A stretch of DNA of 64,000 bases from the NCBI RefSeq assembly GCF_031755915.1, contig NC_083379.1, positions 25,048,001-25,112,000 of the forward strand, written 5' to 3'. The notes beneath the pieces were generated by a model, which was not told the DNA's origin, did not search any database, and worked only from the letters and a program-made list of their open reading frames with translations. How positions within the stretch are numbered: the stretch's first letter is position 1; every line of letters begins with the position of its first letter. This DNA comes from Ziziphus jujuba. Lineage: Eukaryota > Streptophyta > Magnoliopsida > Rosales > Rhamnaceae. Below, piece after piece: positions 25,282-36,168 of the stretch. Made by a program: the position numbers and the translations under genes.

Positions 25282-25505
25282 TTCCCCTCCTCTTGAAAAG
25301 GATTTGCCCTCAAATCAAAATCATTAGCTACAGTAAAAAGAGATAAATCAGCAACATTAAATGTAGCACCAACATTATACTCACCCGGTAAGGCAAGTTT
25401 ATAAGCATTCTCATGAATCCGTTCCAATACTTGAAAAAGTCCATCTCCATGCGGCATAAGCTTTGATTTTCTTTGCCTAGGAAACTTCTCCTTTCTTAAG
25501 TGCAA
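25221..25505 (-). pseudogene. Gypsy integrase C-terminal domain
   Basis: Open for 94 codons: the SH3-like C-terminal integrase region (MPHGDGLFQVLERIHENAYK, EYNVGATFNVADLS) and a tail that crosses the polypurine tract into the 3' LTR and stops at 25221. It is separated from the integrase core by a frameshift at about 25500. Confidence 0.85.
25282..25295 (-). other. Polypurine tract of the gypsy element
   Basis: On the minus strand CAAGAGGAGGGGAA immediately precedes the 3' LTR start TGATGA. It lies inside the reading frame (…[10 protein letters not shown]…), so the same bases prime plus-strand synthesis and encode protein. Confidence 0.8.
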
Positions 25506-26340
25506 CCAAACCCAATTTCCAGGATAAAAAACAACCTTAAATCTGCCTTGGTTAGCATTCCTTGCATATTGTTGGTCCTTCTCTCAATATTGGCCTTTGT
25601 CTTTTTATGAATCTGCTTCACAAAATCAGTTTTTTGCTTTCCATCTAGATTAGCATGTTCACTTAAAGGTAAATGTGTTAAATCTAATGGAGTCAAAGGA
25701 TTAAAACCATAAGCAATCTTAAATGGTGTATATTTAGTAGCTGAATGCAAAGATCTATTATAAGCAAATTCAACATGTGGCAAGCATTCCTCCCATGTTC
25801 TTAAATTTCTACTAATTAAAGCCCTTAACAATGCAAACAATGTCCTATTTACTACTTCAGTTTGTTCATCAGTTTGTGGATGACAGGTAATTGAAAATAG
25901 AAGTTTAGTTCCTAACTTAGCCCACAAAGTTTTGCAAAAATAACTTAAGAACTTAACATTCCTATCCGAAACAATAGTTATAACCATACCATGCAATCTT
26001 ACATTTTCCTTAAAAAATAGGTTAGCAACATTAGATGCATCATTAGTTTTATTACATGCAATAAAATGTGCCATCTTAGAAAGTCTATCCATAACAACAT
26101 AAATTAAATCCTTACTTCTTTTAGAACTAGGTAAATAAAAAACTAACCTAAGATGTTCTACATGCTCATCTAAATGCCTAGTATATACAAGAATATTATC
26201 AAAATAAACAACCACAAATTTTCCAATGAATGGGCGCATAACATGGTTCATTAATCTCATGAAAGTACTAGGTGCATTAGTTAAACCAAAAGGTAATACC
26301 AACCACTCATACAAATCATATTTAGTTTTAAATGTGGTTT
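25496..26340 (-). pseudogene. Gypsy RT C-terminal half fused to integrase core by internal deletion
   Basis: Starts with the RT palm ([16 protein letters not shown]). The catalytic box reads YFDNILVYT, where the second aspartate expected in this family is Asn. At about 26130 the frame passes directly from the RT segment ([11 protein letters not shown]) into the integrase core ([19 protein letters not shown]), so RT thumb/connection, RNase H and the integrase zinc-binding region are absent without a frame change. The integrase core still shows the three acidic positions (VMDRLS, IVSDRN, QTEVVN). 26314 is the first Met after an in-frame stop. Confidence 0.85.
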
Positions 26341-26950
26341 TCTATTCATCATCCTTTTTCATCCTAATTTGATGATACCCACTTCTAAGATCAATTTTAG
26401 TAAATATGCATGCACCATGTAATTTATCTAATATATCATCTAACCTAGGAATTATATGCCTATATTTAATGGTTATATTATTAATATCTCTACAATCTAC
26501 AAATATGCGCCATGAACCATCTTTCTTAGGTACTAACAAAATAAGAACAGTACATGGACTTATGCTCTCACGAATATAACCTTTGTCAAGTAATTTACTT
26601 ATCTGCTTTTGTAGCTCCTTTGTCTCCTCGGGATTACTCTTATATGCAGGTTTATTAGGAATGGTAGCCCCGAACACAAAATGAATTTGATATTCATTCC
26701 CTCGAATAGGTGGTAAATCATTAGGAATCGCCTTCGGAAAGACATTTTCTAAATCCTATAAAAAAGAAGTGATAGAACTTGGCAATTTAAGTTCTTCAAG
26801 GTTAGCTTGATCATTTAAATAAGCATCCTTATATATCATGACTGGCAATGGTTTCTTACTCAAAATTTCTTTATTAACATCTCCAAAACTAAGATAGAAA
26901 TTTTTGTTTTTCTTCTTTTTCCTCTCTTTTTCTTTCTTTCCCACGGCCTC
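26338..26950 (-). pseudogene. Gypsy reverse transcriptase N-terminal half
   Basis: 26677-26342 encodes the RT fingers (LLDKGYIRESISPC, VPKKDGSWRIFVDCRDIN, IFTKIDLRSGYHQIR). It is separated from the downstream half only by a TAG at 26340-26338, where the family has a sense codon; the frame is the same on both sides. 26678-26950 is a degraded linker between protease and RT. Confidence 0.85.
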
Positions 26951-27744
26951 CATTTTTTTACCTCACTCTCGGTTTTTCTTGGACTTTTCTCACTCTCAGC
27001 CTTGTCATTGTTTTTCCCATCACCCTTGAGTTTAGAATACTTACCTGGATATGGTTGTTCGACCTTGCCTTCTTGGATAGATGGTGAAGCCGTTGGTGCC
27101 ATACTAACCTTTTCTTTAAACTTTTCGGCCTTCCTCCTTTGTTGTTTTTTAAGTTGGTCTCTAAACTCCTCCTTTGGAGTTAATGGCTCCAGCTTAACAT
27201 TTTTTTCTTTAAATTTAAATACAATGGAATTCTCTCTCCCATAGTGTATGGCATTCTTGTCAAATTGCCATGGCCTCCTTAATAAAATATAACTAGCATG
27301 CATGGAAACAGCATCACAAAATACAACATCCATATATTTTTCAATGCTGAAGTTTACTTTGGCTTCTTTATTTACTTTAATCTTGCCACTATCATTAAGC
27401 CATTATAATCTATATGGTTCTGGATGTTTAATGGTTGCTATCCCTAGTTTATTAACTACCAAATTACTAATTACATTAGCACAATTTCCACTATCAACTA
27501 TCATACTACAAATGTTACCTTGAATTTCACATCGGGTGTGAAAGATGTTTTTTCTTTGAATTTGGTCCTCATCTTTGTACATGGTTAGAACTCTTCTAGC
27601 CACCAAAATTAATTCAGTCCTTGAAACCTTGAGTGTTTCAGATTCCTTTTGTCCTTCATCTCCAACTTCTTCATCTTCAAATTCGGCTTCTCCTTCACTT
27701 TCTTCACTTTCGGATGCTAATTCACCATTACCTTTCAACACCAT
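26860..27744 (-). pseudogene. Gypsy gag-protease linker and aspartic protease
   Basis: 27744-27403 carries an acidic linker (ESEESEGEAEFEDEE) and the protease active-site region with MIVDSGNCANVIS; DSG stands where DTG or DGG-type motifs are usual. A frameshift or stop near 27400 precedes the protease C-terminal part (HASYILLRRPWQFDKNA, 27333 onward), which runs into a Lys/Glu-rich linker. Confidence 0.8.
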
Positions 27745-28890
27745 GATTCATTTGGGCATTGATTGGCAATATGTTCTCGTCCTTGGCACTTAAAACAAAC
27801 AATATCTCTAGTTCTTGAAGGTTAAGGATCAGATTTACCTTCATATTTGTGTGCTTGGACAAATTTGGTCTTGGCATCCCTCTTTGGCCGATTGGTACTT
27901 TAATCACCAAGTTTCGGTTTTGGCCTTGTGTTACTAGTGGGATTGCTTCTCCAAACACTTGGATTGTGCTCCCGCTACTTGAAACACCTCCAAACTGTGA
28001 GCTTATGCCCTTTTTCAATCTTGATAGCCACATGAAGCATCTCCTCCAATTCTACATATTATTGTAGCTCCACTTGATTGGCTATCTCTCGATTTAAACC
28101 TCCCAAAAACCTTGCCATGTTTGCCCCATGATCCTCATTCATACTCAATCTCATCATGAGCATTTCCATCTTCTTGTGATAATCTTCCAAAATCCTATTT
28201 CCTTGAGATAAAGATTGTAACCTTTGATGTAGCAACCTATGGTAATAAGTCGGTATAAATCGCTTCCTCATGGCTTCTTTTATTTGTCGCCAAGTAGTAA
28301 TCAATTTATCACCTACTCTTCTTCGGGTACTCTGGTCATTTGTCCACCATTGGAATACATAATGACCAAACTCCAAAGCTGCCAGTTTTACCTTCTTAGC
28401 CTTCGAATAGTTGTGACAATCGAAGATCATTTCCATACGCTCCTCCCACTCTAAGTACGCCTCTGGATCACTTTTACCCATGAATGGTGGTATATTGACC
28501 TTAATATTTCCAAGATCATCATCCTCATCTCTTCCATGCCTCCCACAGGTTGTCCTTCCTTGGAGTGCAAAAAATATCATCAACCTCCTCTTCAAGGTTA
28601 TCTCCTTAGTTATCTCCTTCAAACTTCTCCCTAATGTGTTCACGACCACCTCATCTTTGTCCTTGACCTCCATGTGGTGCCCTCCTAGGATTTGGTCCAC
28701 CTTGTGAATTCTGAACTCGATCTAGGTAGTCAAAGTGAGCATTCATCTGTTGGAGTTGTTCCATGATTGCCATAATGTCGATATGTTCGCCTCCACTTCC
28801 CGTTGCTCTTGCATCAACTTTGAACCCTATAGATTCTTCTTCATTAATTCTTAATGATCCATCTCCTTTACTCATCCTTGAATCTGCCAT
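27728..28890 (-). pseudogene. Gypsy gag (capsid and zinc knuckle), broken
   Basis: Begins MADSRMSKGDGSLRINEEE at 28890, changes frame near 28665-28700, then runs through the Retrotrans_gag domain (IPPFMGKSDPEAYLEWEERM, FQWWTNDQ, TTWRQIKEAMRKRFIP) to a stop at 28059. After further frame changes an intact CCHC zinc knuckle (C-X2-C-X4-H-X4-C) is readable at 27797-27756. Confidence 0.85.
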
Positions 28891-29942
28891 GTTAGTAAAA
28901 ATAATACAAAAATCCTTACCAAATTCACTCTCTCATGTGTTTCACTCAAACAAGGTCTCGACACTCGTATTTGCACACTAGGCTTTTACCCTCTTTTAAG
29001 CTCACACTCTCTTGCCTTTTTTCACTCAAAAATTATCTCAAAGTTCTAATTAAAACACACACAAAATAGCAACTAGATCACAAGTTTGCCTTAATTAAAC
29101 TTATCAACAAAACAACAACTAACATGAACAAATACCGAGTGAATTAACAAAACCCTAGTCTCTGCCTAACTAATAAAAAACAAGGTCAAATATCAATGAA
29201 ATTTTGGAATCAATAAATACTGGTCCAGAATATAAAGACACCAAAAATTTAAGGATAATAATATAGAAAAGAGATTCAAACAACGACAATTTGAACAAAA
29301 TATGGAATAGTTGTTGGTTGTTGTCTTGTAATTTAAGTCTTTGTATCAAATCCTTTACCAATTTTAATCCAAATAATTTTAGCACTCAAAATTCAATTTT
29401 CCAGAAACAAATATTGAACAAATAGACAATATCTCAGCAACTCCAACAATTTTCCAGCAAACAATTAAAACTCCAAATTGTAACTCAAAACCAGCCTTTT
29501 CCAATTTTTTTTTTTTTTTGTTTTCTCACAGAATATAAAATCACTCTAGTAGCAAAACCAACAACAAAAATTGCAATTCCAACACCAAAATTCCACTGAA
29601 CTCGAGACCACACTCCAAGCAAAAACAAATTGCACAATTTTTAGGATTTATGCAATGTGCTTCCAAATCTTTTTTTTTTTTTTAATATATGAATGCAACT
29701 AATTAAGATTAAAATAGCAAAGAAAAAATCAATAATAAACCAAATTACAAGAACAATAATGAAAGACAACCAATAAATTAGGAAGCAAAAATACGGTAAA
29801 ACAAGGAAACCTAATTTGACTAGGAATTTTTTTTTTTTTAACTATGCAGAATGTGTAGAATAGATGCAACCTTAACCTAATGCTAAAATTGTAGATTAAA
29901 AATAATAATAATAATAATAAAGCAAATAAGATTGATCAAACT
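28891..29942 (-). other. Untranslated leader of the gypsy element
   Basis: About 1.05 kb of A-rich, non-coding sequence between the 5' LTR and gag. I did not find the usual TGGTATCAGAGC-type primer-binding site next to the LTR; the sequence there (AGTTTGATCAATCTTATTTG) does not look like a tRNA complement. Confidence 0.6.
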
Positions 29943-31087
29943 TGAATAAAATCTTGGTTCATCTAGATCAACTTGCTCCTAAACACGTATTATATTAGTC
30001 CGGATCGAAAATTAAGTTCAAGTTCTTATGATCACCTCAACCCCTAATCAATATAAGAGTAGAAACCTTGGTATATGATGAAGACACCACAATAGGTGAT
30101 GGATGTCCTGTTGATAAGTCAAACTAAAACACTCACTCTCTAATGGTGTTTTAGGTGTTCAAAGAGAATAAAGAAAATTCTTTCTCACAAATAATTTTTT
30201 GCAAAAATTCTAACGTGCCTTCTCATTGAAAAATAAGCCCTTAAATAGGCTAAATTCATAAAATATTAAACCCTAAAAAGCTAAGACAAAACCGGCCAAG
30301 CATGGTAAAATCCTAATGTGGCCGAATTTTGCATTCTTTTCTATTTTAAATTGGATTAATTAATTCCTTTATTTTTAATTAGAAATTAATTAATTTACAA
30401 CCAAAATAATAAAATTCTAACTTTTCTAAAGTTAATTTTCCAGCAAATAATTAAATAAAAAAACCAAAATAAAAGCTGATTTCTTAAAACAAAAAGTCAA
30501 ATTTAAAATAGGAAACTAGTTGACTAATTTGACAACCAAGCTATCTTTGATCAATTTCCAGCTTGTAATGGCTCCAAAATCAGCTCCCATGTGCCATTTA
30601 GGATGCCAAATAAGATTATTTATGATTTTCATATGTTTCCCTTGATTGGAACAAAGAAAAAATATCAAATCAACAAAATACAACAAAGCCAGTAGCAAAA
30701 ACAGCAAAATTGGCCTCAATTTCCTTCCATGTGCAAATGAACTTCTTGGATGCTTTTGCTTCTGCCTTGACTTGATTCCATGACTTTTTAGAAATATTAA
30801 TTGAGTTCAAGAAGTGTTGAATCCATTCCTCATTGTCCGGAGTCCAAAAATATACTAAAACAACTATCCGAGTCCATATCGGCTTCTACAATTTGGATGC
30901 TTAAAACAGGATTTGAATATTTAGGTATTGACAATCCTTTTTGAGAATTGATAACTCCTTGTATAATTCAACCAGGTTGTCCTTAAATCTCTTAACTTGA
31001 GCCCTAGTGATTGGCCTGGTCTTCAATTGTATTGGACCCGCATCCTAGCAGGTTGTCGATGTACGGACAAGGGGCAAATTCTCATCA
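29943..31087 (-). repeat. 5' LTR of the gypsy element
   Basis: In element orientation begins TGATGAGAATTTGCCCC; the downstream end is altered relative to the other copies (GATTTTATTCA instead of ...GTATCA), so its inner boundary is uncertain by about 10 bp. Length about 1145 bp. Confidence 0.82.
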
Positions 31088-33360
31088 ATCAAAGCCGATG
31101 CTTTTAGTGATAAAAGTGTTGGCTTTGCCTAAATATTATTAGTTTTTTTTTCATTGTTATGCTTAGAAACTATTTTTTAATTTTTTTGCATGTAGCTAGC
31201 TTTTAGACAATCCAATTTTGGCAAAGTTTAAAAAACATAGTAAGCAAAAAAAAAAAGAAAAAAAAAAAAAGGGCAAAGCCGATGCTTTTGAGGTTGAAAA
31301 CATTGGCTTTTCCCTACTTAATTAAAAAAAAAAACATTATGATATTTTACTTGGAGTTGCTAATTAGTATACTTGAATGAGTACCAAGATGCTCAAGCAT
31401 TATATTAACTTTTTAAATGCAACATTGAATCAATATACCTTACAACATTAAATATACATTAAATCAATATCTAGCTTTTAAACAATAAATTTCGACAAAA
31501 ATTAAACACCATACAAATAAAAAAAATAAAATATAAAAGTCGATGTTTTTAGTCATAAAACCGTTGGCTTTACCTAAATATTATATTTTCATTTTTTTTT
31601 CTTTGTTTTGTTTAAAAACTATTTTTTAATTCTTTTGCATGTAGCTAGCTACGATGCAATTTTGACAAAGTTGAAACAACATACTAAGCCAAAAAAAAAA
31701 AAAAAAAGAAGGCAAAGTTCACAATTTAAAGGTTAAAAACGTCGGTTTTGCCCTTTTTAATTAAAAAAAAAATTATGATATTTTTCTTGGAGTTGCTAAT
31801 TAGTATACTTGAATGAGTATCAAGATGATCAAGTTTTGTATTTAACTTTTTAAATGCAACATTGAATCAATATACCTTGCAACATTAAATATACATTGAA
31901 TCAATATCTATATTTTAAACAATCAATTTTGACAAAATTTAGACAGCATACAAATAAAAAAAATTAAAAATTAAAAATGTCAAAGCCGGCGCTTTTAGAT
32001 GTAAAAACGCTGTCTTTACTTAAATATTATACTTTTTTATTTTTTCTTAATTTTGCTTAAAAAATATCTTTTAAATTGTTTGCATGTAGTTAGCTTTCAA
32101 ACAGTCAAATTTTGACAAAGTTTAAAAAATATAGGAGGCCCAGAAAAAAAAAAGAAAAAAAAGAAAAAAAAAAAGAAGGGCAAAGCCGATACTTTTGAGG
32201 TTGAAAACATTGGCTTAATTTGACAAAAAAAGAAAAAACATTTTCATCTTTTATTTGGAGTTGCTAATTAGTATAGATGAATGAGTACCAGGATGTTAAA
32301 GTATTATATTTAACTTTTTAAATACAACATTAAATTAATATACCTTATAACATTAAATATACATTGAATCAATATCTAGCTTTTAAACGATCAATTTGAC
32401 AAAATTTAAATACCATACTAATAAAATAAAATAAAATATAAAAGCCAACGCTTTTAGTGGTAAAAACCTTGGCTTTACCTAATTATTATATATTTTTTTA
32501 TTTTTCATTGTTTTTCTTAAAAACTATCTTTTAATTTTTTTGCCTGTAGCTAACTTTTGTACAATCTAATTTTGATAAAGTTTAAAAAACGTAGTCAGCC
32601 AAAAAAAAAAAAAAACAAAAGGGGCAAAGCGTTTTTTTTTTCTTTTTCTTTTTTAGGTTGAAAACGGCAGCTTTTCCTTACTCAATTAAAAAAAAAGAAA
32701 AAAAAACATTATGATATTTTACTTGGAGTTGCTAATTAAAAATAAAAAATTATGATATTTTACTTGGAGTTGCTAATTAGTATACTTAAATGAATACCAA
32801 GATGTTCAAGCATTATATTTAAACATAACATTGAATCAACATACCTTGCAACATTAAAGATATATTAAATCAATATCTAGCTTTTAAACAATCAATTTTG
32901 ACAAAAATTAAACATCATACAAATAAAAAAAATTTAAAATTTAAAAGCCAATGCTTTTAGTCTTAAAAGCATTGGCTTTACCTTAATATTATTATTATTT
33001 TTTCTTTCTTTTGCTTAAAAACTGTCTTTTAATTCTTTTGCATGTAGTTAGCTTTTATAAAGTTCAATTTTAACAAAGTTTAAACAATATAGTAAGCAAA
33101 AAAATAAAAATAAAAAAAATGGCAAAGCCGGTGCTTTTCAGGTTAAAAACGTCGGCTTTGCCCTTCTTCATTAAAAAAAAAAAAAAATATTATGACATTT
33201 ACTTGGAGTTGCTAATTAGTATACTTGAATGAGTACCAAGATGTTGAAGCATTATATTTAACTTTTTAAATGCAATATTGAATCAATATACCTTGCAACA
33301 TTAAATATATATTGAATCAATATCTAGCTTTTAAACAATCAATTTTGACAATATCTAGTT
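31088..33360 (+). repeat. Hairpin array, right arm beyond the gypsy insertion
   Basis: Five units starting at about 31090, 31534, 31980, 32440 and 32940 (spacings about 444-500 bp). Each has hairpin 1 (loop TTTTTAGNNNTAAAA), a TTTGCATGTAGCTAGCTTTTA spacer, hairpin 2 (loop TTTTGAGGTTGAAAA) and the GTTGCTAATTAGTATACTTG spacer. Long A and T homopolymers flank hairpin 2. No ORF. Confidence 0.85.
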
Positions 33361-33575
33361 TTTTATTAAAAGTATTGGCTTTTCTCTGCGACATTTAGCT
33401 ATTCTTTTTCTACTAGAAGTGTTGGCTTTTTTTGAACATTAGCCGATATTTTAAAAGCGTCGGCTTTTCTTTGATGGTTTTAGCGACATCATATCAGGCA
33501 ACGCTTTCTAAAGCGTCATCTTTTATTTTGCCCGATGCATTAATTGCATCTCTTGTCGTTGCAATTCTTGTAGTG
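33361..33575 (-). mobile_element. CACTA-type terminus and subterminal repeats
   Basis: Minus strand from 33575: CACTACAAGAATTGCAACG, then GACGCTTTAGAAAGCGT and GCCGACGCTTTTAAAATATC, and an internal CACTTCTAGTAGAAAAAG that looks like a second, decayed terminus at about 33410. The next three bases outside are GTG; no left partner is available to confirm a 3-bp target duplication. Confidence 0.65.
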
Positions 33576-34004
33576 GTGGCAGCGAGAAAGCCTAGATGGT
33601 GGTTTAGTTAGATAGCTAGAATTGGAATTTTTTGGTAGGGGTTAATATATCTAATATTTGATTTCTTTTTTATTTTTTTTAAGCATTTAAGGTTAGTTTT
33701 GACATTTTATCAATAAATATTTATGTAATATTAAAAAAAATAATTAAAATTATAGTGTGTTTAATGAGTTTTATAGTGTAAATAGGTTTGCCCGAATGTA
33801 GCAATTATGCCTAATAATTTTTATAGTGTGAATAACAACCATTTTAAGTTTGAACGTATCTTCCTTTTATGACCATAAGAAATATCCATTTTTATTTTTA
33901 TTTTTTGATAAAAAAGATCCATTTTTATATGTAAACTATAACATCCATAAATATCAAATTTGTCCTTCTGTTTGCATACAATAATAATATTTAATCATTT
34001 TCAC

Positions 34005-34041
<37 letters not shown>

Positions 34042-34304
34042 ATCAAAGAATCTTTGATAAAGATTGTTAAAAAAAAAAAAAAAAAAAGAATTAAAATGCA
34101 TCAATTTTATTATAAATTTTCTCTTTTAGTTTCCATCCCAGCTTTTTTTCCTCCCCTTAGTTAAACATAATTTATGTAAACTACAGCTTACTAAATGGTC
34201 AATTTTGTTGAAGTCAAAATGTCTATCACCCTGACGAATTCGATATTATCATAGCTCAAGGGTGACGAACTTGATACGGGCATAATTCAAGGTGAGATCA
34301 GCTC

Positions 34305-34336
<32 letters not shown>

Positions 34337-35551
34337 ATATTTGACCAAATTGAGACAGTTGAAAAATATAAGGATATATAATATATATATAATAATAATA
34401 ATAATAACAATAATAATAATTCATATATATTGTTGTTATTTATTTTTTTTTCTTTTTTAAATTTGGATTATTTGTACCCAAATGAAAAGGTCAAATCTCA
34501 AACTTTACAAGCTTGAACATAGTTTGGTAAAATATGCGCGTAATAAAGCATTTATTATTATTATTATTATTATTATTAAAGTATATTTCATCCCGATAAG
34601 TTTAGGTTAATTGCATTGTTCTCTTTCAAGATTTTCTAAATTGTAAAGATTTTTTTGACATTACATTTTGATGATTTAATACAACGATAAAAGGGTAAAA
34701 TTATCCATTCAATACTTAAAAGTTGCTAAATGCCCATATGCTTTTTCAGAATGTTTGTTAGGTGTAAATCTTATGAGATTCAGATGCAATATACCTTATT
34801 TCTTAAAATTTTAATATATTTTTTAGTTATTTTTTTATATTATTATTTTTCTTTTTCTTTAATTTTTTTTATCTGTATATATATTTTTTTAGAATTTTTC
34901 TTTTTCTTTAAATTTTTTTTATCTGTATATATATATTTTTTCTTTAACTTTTAAGTATAATTGTAAAAAGTATACTTATTTAATACAAGTAATTAATAAC
35001 AAAAATAAATAGATTTTAGATTCATTTTTATTAAATAAAAGTGTAACTGAACAATAAATAAAAGATGAAATTAATCTTTGTTAAAAATAAAAAAATTAAT
35101 TTTGCAAAAGGTCCCTCACCAATCCAATCACTCTTAAAAAATTAATTTTAACAAAATCATATGATTATCAATTCATATAATAATATTTAACATATAATAA
35201 AATCATATATAATAATATTTATTAATATAGTAAATTTTTTTGAAAAATTAATTATCTCTTGTATTTTTCAGAACATGTAATTGATAAATAAACTAATACT
35301 TATTAAAAATAATTAACAATCAATAATAAAAAATAAATAGGTTTAAATTCTACTTAAAATAGTTTAGAAAGAAAGATATATATTCTTAAAAACTAATTAA
35401 TAATTTAAAAGTATAGCTTATATATAAATATTATTAATTATTTTAATTAATAAAAAAATTAATTAATAATTTAATTGAATAAAGATTAGTGAAATTCTTT
35501 TTAATTAGTAATTTAAATTAATACTTTTTATGTGGATATTAGAATAAAATT
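33576..35551. other. AT-rich intergenic DNA with microsatellites
   Basis: No gene. (TA)n at about 34006-34037 and 34304-34340, (ATT)n at about 34552-34577, and a repeated TTTTTTTATCTGTATATATATTTTTT block (about 34862-34888 and 34914-34941). Confidence 0.45.
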
Positions 35552-36168
35552 CTATCTCTTTCTCTCTCTTTTATTTCTCTCTCTTTCACTTCTCACACCA
35601 TGGATCCGACCAAGGTTTAAAAAATTGATAAAAATATTGAAGTTTAAAATATAAAAATATCTACAAAAATATAAAAAAATTATCGAATATCGATAAAAAC
35701 TCATAAATATGATAGAAATTAACAAAAATTTATTTAAAAACATAGAAATTTTTATTAAAATTTTAAGATTAGCTTATTTAATGAATTAATTATCAAATTA
35801 ACTATTAAAATTACAAAAATATTAAATGAATATTATAATATGTGTTAATAGTTAAAAATATACAGTTATTAATAAAAATACAAAAAAAAGACATATTTAA
35901 TAAATTTATTTATTAATTAAAATATATAGAACAATTATTACAATTACATTATATTTTATAAATATCATTTCAATACTATAAATAATTCTTAGATAGTTGA
36001 GAATTGTTTGTATCTCTCGCATTTTCATTTTAAAATATGAAATATAAAAAATAATTATTAAAAGAAATCCTTGATAATTTTCCATATAATTGTTAATATA
36101 ATATCGATATAAATATTTGATAAGTTTGCATGTATCAAATACCATCAATAATAAAATTTTGAACCTTG
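35552..36168. repeat. CT tract with ATG, followed by an AT-rich foldback repeat
   Basis: 35552-35598 is a CT-rich tract leading to CACCATGGATCCGACCAAG, which looks like a 5' UTR and start codon, but the frame dies after a few codons in AT-rich sequence. That sequence begins CCAAGGTTTAAAAAATTG (about 35611) and ends, inverted, at about 36168 (CAAGGTTCAAAATTTTATT on the minus strand), suggesting a small terminal-inverted-repeat insertion. Weakly supported. Confidence 0.35.

Larger units (their letters stand above)
24166..31087 (-). mobile_element. Ty3/gypsy LTR retrotransposon, structurally complete but defective
   Basis: 6922 bp with two LTRs (24166-25281 and 29943-31087) and a gag-protease-RT-integrase order on the minus strand. 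Flanked by perfect 5-bp target duplications ATCAA (24161-24165 and 31088-31092); removing the element rejoins a hairpin-array unit. The two LTRs differ at many sites, so the insertion is old. Coding regions have frameshifts, stops, a mutated RT catalytic site and a deletion of RNase H plus the integrase N-terminus. Same LTR family as five other copies in this window. Confidence 0.92.
22129..33575. mobile_element. Non-coding CACTA-like element / hairpin array, interrupted by a gypsy insertion
   Basis: A tandem array of AT-rich units, about 440-500 bp per unit in the right arm with two hairpins each. Hairpins are of the type AAAGCCGACGCTTTTA-loop-TAAAAGCGTCGGCTTT, at about 22222, 22499, 22941, 23129, 23451, 23691, 23880, 31091, 31270, 31531, 31711, 31980, 32176, 32440, 32622, 32940 and 33121, plus terminal copies. 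Units left of about 23570 are reverse complements of those to the right (compare 22290-22460 with 31340-31480). The right end at 33575 reads CACTACAAGAATTGCAACG on the minus strand, the canonical start of CACTA/EnSpm elements, followed by GCCGACGCTTTTA subterminal motifs. No transposase sequence is present. The left terminus is missing, probably lost with the truncation around 19158-22128. Confidence 0.65.

Noticed and set aside
22129..33360. CRISPR array
   Set aside because: Units are about 450 bp with homologous spacers in a plant nuclear genome; this is a transposon-derived tandem array.
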